From Seohaeicola saemankumensis (GTDB lineage: Bacteria > Pseudomonadota > Alphaproteobacteria > Rhodobacterales > Rhodobacteraceae), in the NCBI RefSeq assembly GCF_021021435.1, contig NZ_JAINWI010000004.1:62001-126000 (forward strand): DNA of 64,000 bases. The letters are read 5' to 3'. Shown here piece by piece: positions 1-8,013 of this stretch (the stretch's first letter is position 1; every line of letters starts with the position of its first letter). The notes beneath the pieces are model-generated. The model was not told where the DNA came from, made no database searches, and worked only from the letters and a program-made list of their open reading frames with translations. Both the position numbers and the translations under genes were made by a program.

Positions 1-312
1 TGGCTACCCTGGGGGGCTGTTGGCGTGCTGATGGCCGCTTCGTTTTGCTTGATCCTGCTGGATGTGTGCGGCGGCCTGCCTTTCCTGATGGCCGTCAAAC
101 CGTCAGAGCGGACCGAGATGTCGGCGGTCTATTCCAGCTTCCGCGATGTATCGGGCATCCTGACTCCGGGAGTCGCGTGGCTGGTGCTGCTGGTCACACC
201 CTTGCCCGGCGTCTTTGTGGCCTGTGGTGCGGGGCTTGTGCTGGCTTGGGGCATTGCGGGCAGGCTGCATCCACGACTTGGCCACGCGCGCATTCGCATT
301 CCAACTACCTGA
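1..312 (+). CDS. MFS-type transporter, C-terminal fragment
   Basis: The reading frame is open from the first base and stops at 310-312, so only about the last 103 residues of a protein that begins outside the window are visible. The visible part has two strongly hydrophobic helices (around LMAASFCLILLD and GVAWLVLLVTPLPGVFVACG). Between them lies a polar stretch with KPSERTEMSAVYSSFRD, which resembles the cytoplasmic loop between late helices of major facilitator carriers. The substrate cannot be told. It converges on the methionine aminopeptidase gene, 11 nt away. Assignment to MFS is an inference from hydropathy and the loop pattern. Confidence 0.6.
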   Translation, partial: WLPWGAVGVLMAASFCLILLDVCGGLPFLMAVKPSERTEMSAVYSSFRDVSGILTPGVAWLVLLVTPLPGVFVACGAGLVLAWGIAGRLHPRLGHARIRIPTT

Positions 313-323
313 AACTGACGGAA

Positions 324-1136
324 TTACCCGTAGGTCGGATGAAACCGTCCCGCAGGGGACATGGTGAAAATCTCGCAGCCTGTCGCAGTCACGCCGACGG
401 AATGTTCAAACTGCGCGCTCAGCGACTTGTCGCGGGTCACGGCTGTCCAGTCATCTGCCAGCACTTTAGTCTCGGGACGGCCCAGATTGACCATCGGCTC
501 GATGGTGAAGAACATGCCTTCTTCCAATACGGGTCCGGTGCCGGGGCGTCCGTAATGCAGCACATTGGGCGGTGCGTGGAATACGCGGCCAAGGCCATGA
601 CCGCAAAAATCGCGCACAACGCTCATCCGGTGACTTTCAACAAAGTTCTGGATCGCATGGCCGATATCGCCGAACGTATTCCCGGGCTTCACCGCCTCAA
701 TCCCAAGCATCAGCGCATCATGGGTGATCTCGATCAGGCGTTCGGCTTTGCGGGGCAAAGTGCCTGCCGCATACATGCGGCTGGTGTCTCCGAACCAGCC
801 ATCCACAATGACTGTCACGTCGATATTCAGGATATCCCCGTCTTTCAGCTTCTTGTCGCCGGGAATCCCGTGGCAAACCACGTGATTGAGGCTGATGCAG
901 CTTGCGTGCTGGTAGCCTTTATAGCCGATCGTCGCCGATTTCGCGCCCGCTTGGGTCACTTGATCCTCGATGATACGGTCCAGTTCGCCTGTGGTCACGC
1001 CCGGTTGGACATGGTCGGCGATCGCATCAAGGATTTCTGCCGCAACCTGTCCGGCACGGTGCATGCCGGCAAAGTCGCCGACTTCGTGTATGCGGATGCC
1101 ATCCCGTGTAAGTCGGCCACGATGCTGATCGTTCAA
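324..1136 (-). CDS. map: Type I methionine aminopeptidase
   Basis: Removes the initiator methionine from nascent proteins in the cytoplasm with a dinuclear metal centre. All five metal-ligand blocks of the M24A family can be seen in order: two aspartates in DVTVIVDGWFGD, the histidine in CGHGLGRVFH, the glutamate in FTIEPMV and the glutamate in QFEHSVGVT. The substrate-binding histidine is in the HASCISLNHVVCHG block. I chose the TTG at 1136 because a GGAG lies 8 nt upstream and it gives 270 residues, the usual family length. The frame is open further upstream, but that extension (SHLCEGLSGRSG...) is unlike the family. Monocistronic and divergent from the cinA-like gene. Confidence 0.93.
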   Translation of the reverse strand: MNDQHRGRLTRDGIRIHEVGDFAGMHRAGQVAAEILDAIADHVQPGVTTGELDRIIEDQVTQAGAKSATIGYKGYQHASCISLNHVVCHGIPGDKKLKDGDILNIDVTVIVDGWFGDTSRMYAAGTLPRKAERLIEITHDALMLGIEAVKPGNTFGDIGHAIQNFVESHRMSVVRDFCGHGLGRVFHAPPNVLHYGRPGTGPVLEEGMFFTIEPMVNLGRPETKVLADDWTAVTRDKSLSAQFEHSVGVTATGCEIFTMSPAGRFHPTYG

Positions 1137-1275
1137 CGCCGGTTCTCCGTTACGAATAGATATTTTTCCACTATTTAGGCCGAATTGGTGCAAGTTGCCA
1201 GACCTGCCGGACAAGCCCTCGCAAAGGTGCGACAATCCTGTAGCGGTTGCTGCGACCTGTCCGATAGCAGAAGGG

Positions 1276-1305
1276 TTGGAAAGCCCTGCCCCTTGCGCCT
1301 ATACC
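1276..1305 (+). promoter_or_regulatory. Possible promoter of the cinA-like operon
   Basis: TTGGAA at 1276-1281 and TATACC at 1300-1305 are separated by 18 nt, about 30 nt before the ATG at 1335. This is a moderate match to a housekeeping sigma promoter. No other better match was seen in the 198-nt gap between the divergent map and cinA-like genes. It rests on pattern matching only. Confidence 0.3.
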
Positions 1306-1334
1306 AAGACAACATCGCATCAAAGGATATCTCC

Positions 1335-2057
1335 ATGACCAACCCCACCGCAGCCATGATCGTGATCGGGGATGAAATCCTGTCGGGCCGCACGCGTGAC
1401 AGCAACATGCATTACCTTGCGGCAGAGTTGACCAAGGCGGGGATCGACCTGCGCGAAGTGCGCGTAGTCAGCGACGATGCCCCAGCCATCGTCGCGGCTG
1501 TCAAAGCCTTGTCAGGCAGTTTTACCCATGTCTTTACCTCGGGCGGGATCGGTCCGACCCATGACGATATCACTGCAGATTGCATCGCGCAGGCGTTTGG
1601 CAGATCCATCGACGTGCGCGACGATGCACGCGCTTTGCTGGCCGCACATTACGCCCGTACGGGGGGCGAGTTGAACACGGCACGCTTGCGTATGGCGCGC
1701 ATCCCCGAAGGTGCGCGTCTGATCGAAAACCCTGTTTCTGTTGCTCCGGGATTCATTGTCGAGAATGTGCACGTCATGGCGGGCGTTCCGGCTGTGTTTC
1801 AGGCCATGGTCGCCTCGGTGATTCCCACCCTGACGGGTGGTGAGCCGTTGCTGTCACAGACGCTTCGTATCCAGCGGGGCGAAGGCGATATCGCGGGGCC
1901 GTTGGGCGAGTTGGCCAGCCGCTATCCCGATCTGATGATTGGGTCCTACCCCTTCCAGACCAATGGGGCTTTCGGGGCCAATATCGTTATCAGAGGTCAG
2001 GATGGCCGCCGCGTCGATGCCGCGATGGCCGAATTATCGAGGCTTTTTCCGGCATGA
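1335..2057 (+). CDS. CinA-like molybdopterin-binding domain protein
   Basis: A 240-residue protein consisting of the MoCF-biosynthesis (MogA/CinA N-terminal) fold alone. Diagnostic blocks are IVIGDEILSGRTRDSN near the start and TSGGIGPTHDDIT around residue 70. The C-terminal nicotinamide-nucleotide amidohydrolase domain found in full CinA is absent. The stand-alone form is annotated as competence/damage-inducible protein A; its true role in alphaproteobacteria is unclear (nucleotide pyrophosphatase or pterin binding). The ATG at 1335 was chosen over upstream in-frame starts because of AAGGAT just before it and the immediate start of the conserved domain. The next gene overlaps by ATGA, so the two are translationally coupled. 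Confidence 0.85.
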   Translation: MTNPTAAMIVIGDEILSGRTRDSNMHYLAAELTKAGIDLREVRVVSDDAPAIVAAVKALSGSFTHVFTSGGIGPTHDDITADCIAQAFGRSIDVRDDARALLAAHYARTGGELNTARLRMARIPEGARLIENPVSVAPGFIVENVHVMAGVPAVFQAMVASVIPTLTGGEPLLSQTLRIQRGEGDIAGPLGELASRYPDLMIGSYPFQTNGAFGANIVIRGQDGRRVDAAMAELSRLFPA

Positions 2058-2785
2058 CACCTGACACCGCCCATCTTTATAACGTGATAGACGGCACATG
2101 GCCTGCAGCCGCGACAAAACAGACAGGGCCGTTCCTGTTGCGTCGCGGGGATGGTGGCGGGCAACGGGTATCGGCAGCTACAGCTTTGGCTCCCGCGTCC
2201 AATAACGCGATAGATGCCGCAGAGACGGCGATGCTTGCGATGGGTCAGCCGCGTCTGTTCCAAATCCGCGCAGGCGACGATGCTCTTGATGCGGCCTTGG
2301 CCGCCCGCGGCTATGCGGTCGTCGATCCGGTCAATCTTTATCTCGCGCCCGTCGCACAACTGCTGACCGACCAACCACCCCCTATCACGACCTTCGCCCT
2401 GTGGGAGCCATTGGCGATCCAGATCGACATATGGGCCAAGGGCGGGATCGGGCCGGGACGGATTGCCGTGATGCATCGCGCCAAGGGGCCGAAAACCTCG
2501 ATCCTCGGGCGTTTGAACGACCATCCCGGTGGTACTGCTTTTGTCGCTATCCATGACAATATCGCGATGGTCCATGCCATTGAGGTGTTGCCGCACCAGC
2601 GCCAGCAAGGCATGGCCCGATGGTTCATGCGGTCGGCGGCGCTCTGGGCGCAGGAGCATGGCACCACGCATATTGCTGTTGTCTGCACCCGCGCCAACAG
2701 AGCCGCAAACGCTCTCTATGCTTCCCTCGGGATGGCACTTGTGGGACAGTACCATTACCGTAAACATCCCGACGACATGAAGTGA
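2054..2785 (+). CDS. GNAT-family N-acetyltransferase
   Basis: A 243-residue protein with a C-terminal GNAT fold. The acetyl-CoA-binding block is seen around VLPHQRQQGMARWFMRSAA (the R/QxxGxA pyrophosphate loop), followed by TTHIAVVCTRANRAANALYASLGM, the typical beta5-alpha4 end with an asparagine. The N-terminal half (a variable region with LFQIRAGDDALDAALAARGY) is probably a second, degenerate GNAT module as in other long family members. The substrate is unknown. The start codon overlaps the stop of the cinA-like gene by 4 nt, so the pair is an operon. Confidence 0.8.
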   Translation: MTPDTAHLYNVIDGTWPAAATKQTGPFLLRRGDGGGQRVSAATALAPASNNAIDAAETAMLAMGQPRLFQIRAGDDALDAALAARGYAVVDPVNLYLAPVAQLLTDQPPPITTFALWEPLAIQIDIWAKGGIGPGRIAVMHRAKGPKTSILGRLNDHPGGTAFVAIHDNIAMVHAIEVLPHQRQQGMARWFMRSAALWAQEHGTTHIAVVCTRANRAANALYASLGMALVGQYHYRKHPDDMK

Positions 2786-2792
2786 GGCCCGC

Positions 2793-3365
2793 ATGACCAA
2801 AACTGATCAACCCATCGCCCTGAACCTGCCCCCCGTCGATCCGCTGCCGCCAGCGACACAGAAATATTTCGACATCTGTCAGGAAAAGCTTGGCATGGTC
2901 CCGAATGTTCTGCTGGCGCATGCCTTTGATATCGACAAACTGAACACGTTTACCGCGCTTTACAATGACTTGATGCTTGCGGATAGCGGCCTGAGCAAGC
3001 TTGAGCGCGAGATGATTGCGGTCACGGTCTCGTCGATCAACCGCTGTTTCTATTGCCTGACCGCCCATGGTGCCGCCGTGCGGCAATTGTCAGGCGATCC
3101 AAAACTGGGTGAGATGCTGGTCATGAACTACCGCGTTGCACCGCTGGATGCGCGGCAACGGGCAATGCTGGATTTTGCAGCGCTGGTGACTACGGCCTCG
3201 GCCACGATCGAGGACCATCACCGCCAGACCCTGCGGGATGCGGGCTTCAGCGACCGCGACATCTGGGATATCGCGAATGTCGCGGCGTTCTTCAACATGA
3301 CGAACCGCGTCGCCTCGGCCACTGATATGCGTCCCAACGACGGATACCACGCGCAGGCTCGTTAG
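2793..3365 (+). CDS. Peroxidase-related AhpD-like protein
   Basis: A 190-residue protein of the carboxymuconolactone decarboxylase/AhpD superfamily, subgroup annotated as uncharacterised peroxidase-related enzymes. The redox motif CFYCLTAH (CxxC followed by a conserved histidine) lies near residue 85, preceded by the LSKLEREMIAVTVSSIN helix typical of the family. Such proteins are expected to reduce peroxides through the CxxC pair, but the electron donor is unknown. It lies 7 nt after the GNAT gene and 9 nt before the OmpA-domain gene, so all four genes from 1335 are probably one transcript. Confidence 0.85.
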   Translation: MTKTDQPIALNLPPVDPLPPATQKYFDICQEKLGMVPNVLLAHAFDIDKLNTFTALYNDLMLADSGLSKLEREMIAVTVSSINRCFYCLTAHGAAVRQLSGDPKLGEMLVMNYRVAPLDARQRAMLDFAALVTTASATIEDHHRQTLRDAGFSDRDIWDIANVAAFFNMTNRVASATDMRPNDGYHAQAR

Positions 3366-3374
3366 AGCGTCAGG

Positions 3375-4424
3375 ATGCGGAAGAAACAGCGGATCGTCGA
3401 TCTATGCGACTATAGCCCCAACAAAGCAGGTCTTTGCTGTGTGGTCAGTCTTTGGCTTGCCTTGGCAATGCCAGACCAGGGGCAGGCGCTGGATCTGGCG
3501 CTGCCCTTCAGCAACCAGACGACAACGCAGGTTGTAACGGCACCCGACAGTCATGCCTTGGCGACCGGGGTTTTTGTGGGTGGAAAACTGCCTGTAAAAG
3601 TTCTGGAGGGTCAGGTCGAACGGCAGGTTCTGCGCTTGCCAGGGCAGGCGCTCACAACCTTGCAAATGCTGGCTCCTTTGCGTGAGCAACTGACAGAGAT
3701 GGGGTTCGATATCCTGCTGGATTGCCATGCCGCCGCCTGTGGCGGGTTCGATTTCCGCTTCGCAACCGAGGTGCTTCCAGCGCCGGATATGTATGTCGAT
3801 CTGAACGATTTTCGCTACCTATCCGCCCAACGCGGCGGGCAGGACCATATTGGCCTTCTGATCAGCAGCGCCGCAAATGCAGGATTTATCCAGATCATCC
3901 GTGTCTCGTCAGGCGAGGATGCCTCGGCCCTGCGGATCACCGGACCGGGCGATTTAGCAGAAGACCGCGTTGCGCCAGAGGTTGCACGGGACACGGTCGG
4001 GCAGACCGCAACTGCGCCTGCATCGGCGGCGCGCGCGTCCGAGCCGCTATCCCTTGTCGACAGCCTGCAACGGCGCGGACATGTCATCCTGTCCGATCTG
4101 ACATTCGATACGGGTTCGTCCCAACTGGCACAGCGGCGATTCAGAACTTTGGAAAGCCTTGCAGCGTTTCTGTTGGCCGATAGTACGCGCCGGATAGCCT
4201 TGGTCGGTCACACCGATGCGGTAGGGGCTTTGCCCGGCAACATCACACTTTCGCGACAGCGGGCAAGCTCGGTCCAGCAGCGACTGATCGCGGAATATGG
4301 CGTACCTGCATCGCAATTGACGGCAGAGGGCATGGGCTATCTATCGCCCATCGCGCCGAATACCAGTTCAGCCGGACGCGAGATCAATCGCAGGGTCGAG
4401 GCTGTATTGCTCAACACCGAATAA
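3375..4424 (+). CDS. OmpA-family cell-envelope protein
   Basis: A 349-residue envelope protein. The N-terminus has a basic start and a hydrophobic core (CCVVSLWLALAM) consistent with an export signal, then a middle domain of about 170 residues with no family I recognise. A C-terminal OmpA-like peptidoglycan-binding domain covers roughly residues 225-347. It shows LTFDTGSSQL, ALVGHTDAVG, LSRQRASSVQQRL and INRRVEAVL, with the aspartate and arginine that bind meso-diaminopimelate. It probably tethers the outer envelope to peptidoglycan. The n-region of the signal is long (about 17 residues), so a later start is possible. Confidence 0.85.
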   Translation: MRKKQRIVDLCDYSPNKAGLCCVVSLWLALAMPDQGQALDLALPFSNQTTTQVVTAPDSHALATGVFVGGKLPVKVLEGQVERQVLRLPGQALTTLQMLAPLREQLTEMGFDILLDCHAAACGGFDFRFATEVLPAPDMYVDLNDFRYLSAQRGGQDHIGLLISSAANAGFIQIIRVSSGEDASALRITGPGDLAEDRVAPEVARDTVGQTATAPASAARASEPLSLVDSLQRRGHVILSDLTFDTGSSQLAQRRFRTLESLAAFLLADSTRRIALVGHTDAVGALPGNITLSRQRASSVQQRLIAEYGVPASQLTAEGMGYLSPIAPNTSSAGREINRRVEAVLLNTE

Positions 4425-4426
4425 AC

Positions 4427-4445
4427 AAGCGGTTTCGCTTTTACT
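4427..4445 (+). terminator. Weak terminator-like hairpin after the OmpA-family gene
   Basis: AAGCG at 4427-4431 and CGCTT at 4436-4440 form a 5-bp stem with a GTTT loop, followed by TTACTTTG, just after the stop codon at 4422-4424. The stem is short, so this is only a candidate intrinsic terminator in the gap between convergent genes. Confidence 0.35.
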
Positions 4446-4486
4446 TTGTCCTATAGTCTGCATATGGCCCATGGTTCGTGCCGTGA

Positions 4487-5758
4487 TCACTGCCCCCGGA
4501 TCAAGATTGCACGCAAATCGTTTACATTCGTGCCTGTCGGCCCTGTCACGAAAAGCTGGTCAACAGCATCAAAAGCTGACCAGGCATCATGCGCAGCCAG
4601 CATCTGCGCGGGATCTATACCCGCCTCGCGCATGCACTTTACTGTGTCTCCGTCGGCAAACGCGCCGGCATTGTTCTCGGATCCGTCGATACCATCTGTA
4701 TCGGCGGCCAATGCTGCGATACCTTTGCATCCCTCAATCTGGACAGACAAGGACAACATGAACTCGCTGTTGCGCCCGCCGCGTCCGGCCTTGTCCCTTA
4801 TTGTGACCGTGGTTTCCCCCCCTGACAGCATAACGACAGGCGGCACAAAAGGACGTCCGCGCATCAGCACTTCACGCGCCAAGGCGCCGTGCATACGGGC
4901 AATATCGCGCGCCTCGCCTTCGATCGCATCAGACAGGATGACAGCCTCGATCCCTGCGGCACGCGCAACCTCTGCCGCTGCCTCAAGCGAGCGTGCAGAG
5001 GATGCGATGACATGAACCTCGTTTCGGGCGAAGCGGGGATCATCGGGCTTTGGCGCGTCTTCAGGCGCATCAGCCAGATACCGTGCAATTCGTTCGGGCA
5101 GGATAATGCCGTGATCACGCGTTGCGACAAGCGCCTCGGCGCGGCCAAGCATGTCAGGCACCGTCGGGCCCGAGGCAACCTGCGCCGGATCATCGCCCGG
5201 AACATCAGATACGATCAGACTGATCACATGGGCCGGATAGGCCGCCGCGGCCAGACGCCCGCCCTTGATTCGGCTGACCTGCTTGCGGATCACGTTCATC
5301 GCCCCGATCGGTGCGCCAGAGGCCAGCAACGTCTGGTTCAGTGCAACCTCGTCCGCCAGCATCAGACCCTCCGCCGGTGCCGCCAGCAAAGCCGACCCTC
5401 CGCCACAGATCAAAGCCACCACCAGATCATCGGGGCCAAGTCCCGATACCGTCTCGAACAAGGCCTCCGACGCAGCCAGACTGGCCTTGTCGGGAACCGG
5501 ATGCGCGGCCTCAAGCACGCGGATATGTCGTGTCGGGCAGGCATAGCCGTAGCGCGTGACAACGGTGCCCTCGACCGGCGCATCCCACAGGTCCTCGAAC
5601 GCAGCAGCAAGCTGTGCGGCCCCCTTGCCAGCGCCGATCACGATGGTGCGGCCTTTGGGTTTCGCGGGCAAACGGGCGGCTATAGCCTTGTGCGGATCGG
5701 CAGCAGCGACCGCCGCCGCAAAGAGTGAGGACAGCAGGTCGCGGTCTTGCGAGTTCAT
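4487..5758 (-). CDS. Glycerate 2-kinase, MOFRL family
   Basis: A 423-residue enzyme of the GckA/TtuD family that phosphorylates D-glycerate to 2-phosphoglycerate with ATP. Older annotations call it hydroxypyruvate reductase. The N-terminal domain contains IVIGAGKGAAQLA and the glycine-rich ALICGGGSALLAAP block. The C-terminal MOFRL domain ends with LSGGETTVTIRDKAGRGGRN and the AADTDGIDG block. I chose the ATG at 5758. An in-frame GTG at 5788 would overlap tauC by 8 nt and has a GGAAGGGG upstream, so that start is a real alternative. It is the last gene of the tauABC transcript, though its reaction is not part of taurine breakdown. Confidence 0.88.
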   Translation of the reverse strand: MNSQDRDLLSSLFAAAVAAADPHKAIAARLPAKPKGRTIVIGAGKGAAQLAAAFEDLWDAPVEGTVVTRYGYACPTRHIRVLEAAHPVPDKASLAASEALFETVSGLGPDDLVVALICGGGSALLAAPAEGLMLADEVALNQTLLASGAPIGAMNVIRKQVSRIKGGRLAAAAYPAHVISLIVSDVPGDDPAQVASGPTVPDMLGRAEALVATRDHGIILPERIARYLADAPEDAPKPDDPRFARNEVHVIASSARSLEAAAEVARAAGIEAVILSDAIEGEARDIARMHGALAREVLMRGRPFVPPVVMLSGGETTVTIRDKAGRGGRNSEFMLSLSVQIEGCKGIAALAADTDGIDGSENNAGAFADGDTVKCMREAGIDPAQMLAAHDAWSAFDAVDQLFVTGPTGTNVNDLRAILIRGQ

Positions 5759-5780
5759 TTTGCGGCTTTCTGCAGAAATG

Positions 5781-7046
5781 TCAGACACGCCCCTTCCAGG
5801 GCACCAACCACTTTTCCGCCATTCGCATCAGGATGTCGATTCCATAGCCTATAATCCCGATCAGAATGATCCCCATGATCACCACATCCGTCAGCTGGAA
5901 CCGGCTGGCCACCATAATCATCATGCCCGCACCTTTTTCCGCCGCCACCAATTCTGCCGCAACCACCGTCCCCCAGCAGACGCCCATCGCGACCCGCGCA
6001 CCTGTGAAAATCTCCGGTAGGGAATTGGGCACAATCACGTGGCGCAGGATCTGCCATTTGCTGGCCCCAAGTGAATAGGCGGCGTGCACTTTGGCGATAG
6101 CGACACCCGACACCCCTGCCCGCGCAGCAATTGTCATGATCCACAAAGCAGCCAGAAACAGCAGGATGATTTTTCCGGTCTCGCCGATACCGGCCCAGAT
6201 AATCACCAGCGGAATCAGTGCCAGGGGCGGCACAGGGCGCATGAACTCCACAATGGGATCGAACCAGCCACGAAACCAGCCGGACAGGCCCATCGCATAG
6301 CCAAGCGGAATGCCCACCAATGCGCCAAAAACGAACCCTGCAATGACCCTGTAAAGCGACCAGCCCAAATGTTCCCATAGCGTGAAGTTCTGGTAACCGC
6401 TGGCCGCAATCTCGCCAACACGGGCCACAACAGTTTCGGGCGGAGGTAGCCAGATAGGTTCCATCTGCATGCCCTTGGGCGGGCTGAAATTCAGCGTCCC
6501 CCGTGCTGTCACACTCACATTTCCGGCTGGCGTATCGACGGACTGGCCGGGCTCGACCGCGCGCCCCTCGATTGCAACAATTTTAGCTCCGTCGGCGCGC
6601 GTGATCTCGTCATTGTCGTCCCAGACCACCAGTGCCGAGCGCATGATACCGACGGCAACGGCATCATCGCGGGCAAAACCCTCGTTTTCAGAGATTTGGG
6701 GCAGCTCGACATTTTCCCCGACCGGATGCACGCGGGCAAAGACGATGGCATCGTCGCGTGTGCCATCAGGGGTCTCGACCGTATAGGTGAATTGCGTATC
6801 GCCAGCGAACGGACCGGGCACATGGATTGGTGCCCACTTGCTGCCCGTGAACGCGCCCCAGATCAGGAATATCGTCAGGACCGAGATGATGCTGGCCGCG
6901 CGGTCGGGGCGCACGGCGCTTTCGTCGCCGAAGGTTACTGTCTTGAGCGAGGTGAAATCATGCCGCTCGCGCAGCCGGTTCACACCCGTGCGGATCAGGA
7001 CGAAGCTGCCGATGAATATCGCCAGATAAATCAGCAGCGGAATCAT
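5781..7046 (-). CDS. tauC: Taurine-type ABC transporter permease
   Basis: Inner-membrane permease of the TauC/SsuC type. The conserved core (about residues 180-421) carries the EAA-like loop HAAYSLGASKWQILRHVIVP that contacts the ATPase, and the usual six helices. The protein is 421 residues, about 150 longer than canonical TauC. After a first helix (residues 1-20) and a second (about 53-70) there is an extra polar domain of about 100 residues, probably periplasmic, before the core. The ATG at 7046 overlaps the tauB stop by ATGA. Its position between tauB and the glycerate kinase, opposite tpa, supports taurine as substrate. Confidence 0.88.
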   Translation of the reverse strand: MIPLLIYLAIFIGSFVLIRTGVNRLRERHDFTSLKTVTFGDESAVRPDRAASIISVLTIFLIWGAFTGSKWAPIHVPGPFAGDTQFTYTVETPDGTRDDAIVFARVHPVGENVELPQISENEGFARDDAVAVGIMRSALVVWDDNDEITRADGAKIVAIEGRAVEPGQSVDTPAGNVSVTARGTLNFSPPKGMQMEPIWLPPPETVVARVGEIAASGYQNFTLWEHLGWSLYRVIAGFVFGALVGIPLGYAMGLSGWFRGWFDPIVEFMRPVPPLALIPLVIIWAGIGETGKIILLFLAALWIMTIAARAGVSGVAIAKVHAAYSLGASKWQILRHVIVPNSLPEIFTGARVAMGVCWGTVVAAELVAAEKGAGMMIMVASRFQLTDVVIMGIILIGIIGYGIDILMRMAEKWLVPWKGRV

Positions 7047-7852
7047 GCGCCTGCCTCTACGCTGCGGCCCATGATCTCTTCTTCCATGTCCCAGATCATG
7101 CTTAGGATCTCCTCGCGCTTGGCGGCAAAATCCGGGTGTCTCTTGACGCTGCGCAGATCCTGCCCCACGCCCATTTCGGCAAAGGGAAGGTTGTATTCGC
7201 GGTGGATACGTCCCGGACGCGGGGCCATGACCAACAGGCGCTCGCCCAGCAGCAGCGCTTCCTCGACCGAATGGGTGATCAGGATGATCGTCTTGCCGGT
7301 CTCTTTCCACAGTTTGAGGACAAGGCCCTGCATCTTCTCGCGGGTCAGCGCATCCAGTGCACCCAAGGGTTCATCCATCAAAATCACATCCGGATCATTG
7401 GCCAGACAGCGCGCCAGCGCCACGCGCTGCTGCATGCCGCCTGACAGCTCATAAACCGACTTTTCCTTGAAATCGCGCAGGCCCACCACATCCAGCAGAT
7501 GGTCCACATTGCTTTTCCATTGCGCCTCGCGCTGGCCTGCCATGCGCGGGCCAAAGCTTACGTTATCACGCACGTTCATCCATTCGAACAACGCGCCTTG
7601 CTGAAAGACCATTCCCCGCTCCGCAGCGGGGCCGGAGACCCTTTTGCCGTTCAGGGTGATCTGCCCTTCGGTCGGGGCCAGAAATCCCGCAACGATGTTC
7701 AGAAGGGTGGTTTTACCACAACCTGAGGGTCCCAGCACACTTAGCAACTCGCCCGTATTGAGCGTCAGGCCGACATTCTGCAGGGCCTGAACATGGCTGC
7801 CATTCGGCAGATCGAAGCGCATGGAAATATTATCAATGCAAAGTGTCGACAC
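7043..7852 (-). CDS. tauB: Taurine-type ABC transporter ATPase
   Basis: A 269-residue nucleotide-binding subunit of the taurine/sulfonate importer. It shows Walker A GPSGCGKTT near residue 41, the Q-loop in MVFQQGALFEWM, signature LSGGMQQRVALARCL, Walker B VILMDEPLGALD and the switch histidine in ILITHSVEEA. The start is a GTG at 7852 with GGAAGGGG a few nt upstream; no better ATG precedes the conserved domain. tauC overlaps its stop by 4 nt. A strong hairpin in the 161-nt gap after tauA may lower its expression relative to the binding protein. Confidence 0.92.
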   Translation of the reverse strand: MSTLCIDNISMRFDLPNGSHVQALQNVGLTLNTGELLSVLGPSGCGKTTLLNIVAGFLAPTEGQITLNGKRVSGPAAERGMVFQQGALFEWMNVRDNVSFGPRMAGQREAQWKSNVDHLLDVVGLRDFKEKSVYELSGGMQQRVALARCLANDPDVILMDEPLGALDALTREKMQGLVLKLWKETGKTIILITHSVEEALLLGERLLVMAPRPGRIHREYNLPFAEMGVGQDLRSVKRHPDFAAKREEILSMIWDMEEEIMGRSVEAGA

Positions 7853-7911
7853 ACCCGCCCCTTCCTGATCCGGTCAAGCTTGCCCCTTGAACAAGGCCAT
7901 ATGATACCGGT

Positions 7912-7943
7912 TTCTTCTTGCCTGAAATATCTCCGCCGGAGGC
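7912..7943 (+). repeat. Intergenic repeat, copy A
   Basis: A 32-nt element (TTCTTCTTGC, then GAAATATC, then CCGCCGGAGGC) between tauB and tauA. It matches copy B at 14275-14306 in 29 of 32 positions, and weaker relatives lie at 56612-56643 and 54176-54190. All lie outside genes. It contains the small palindrome CTCCGCCGGAG. Confidence 0.65.
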
Positions 7944-7976
7944 ATCTTGCCTCGCCGGTCACGTCAAGCCATGTGG

Positions 7977-8000
7977 CAGGGGCGGCGTTGACCGCCCCTG
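7977..8000 (-). promoter_or_regulatory. Intercistronic stem-loop between tauA and tauB
   Basis: A perfect 9-bp stem (7977-7985 with 7992-8000, sequence CAGGGGCGG) and a 6-nt loop begin 14 nt past the tauA stop codon on the transcribed strand. No T-run follows, so it is more likely an mRNA-stabilising or attenuating hairpin than a full terminator. This fits the common excess of binding protein over ATPase in ABC operons. Confidence 0.55.
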
Positions 8001-8013
8001 AACGATGGACGGC

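Noticed and set aside
45-1178. A 377-codon open frame on the plus strand opposite map
   Set aside because: It is antisense to methionine aminopeptidase, whose catalytic motifs are all present, and it resembles no protein family. GC-rich codon bias opens such shadow frames.
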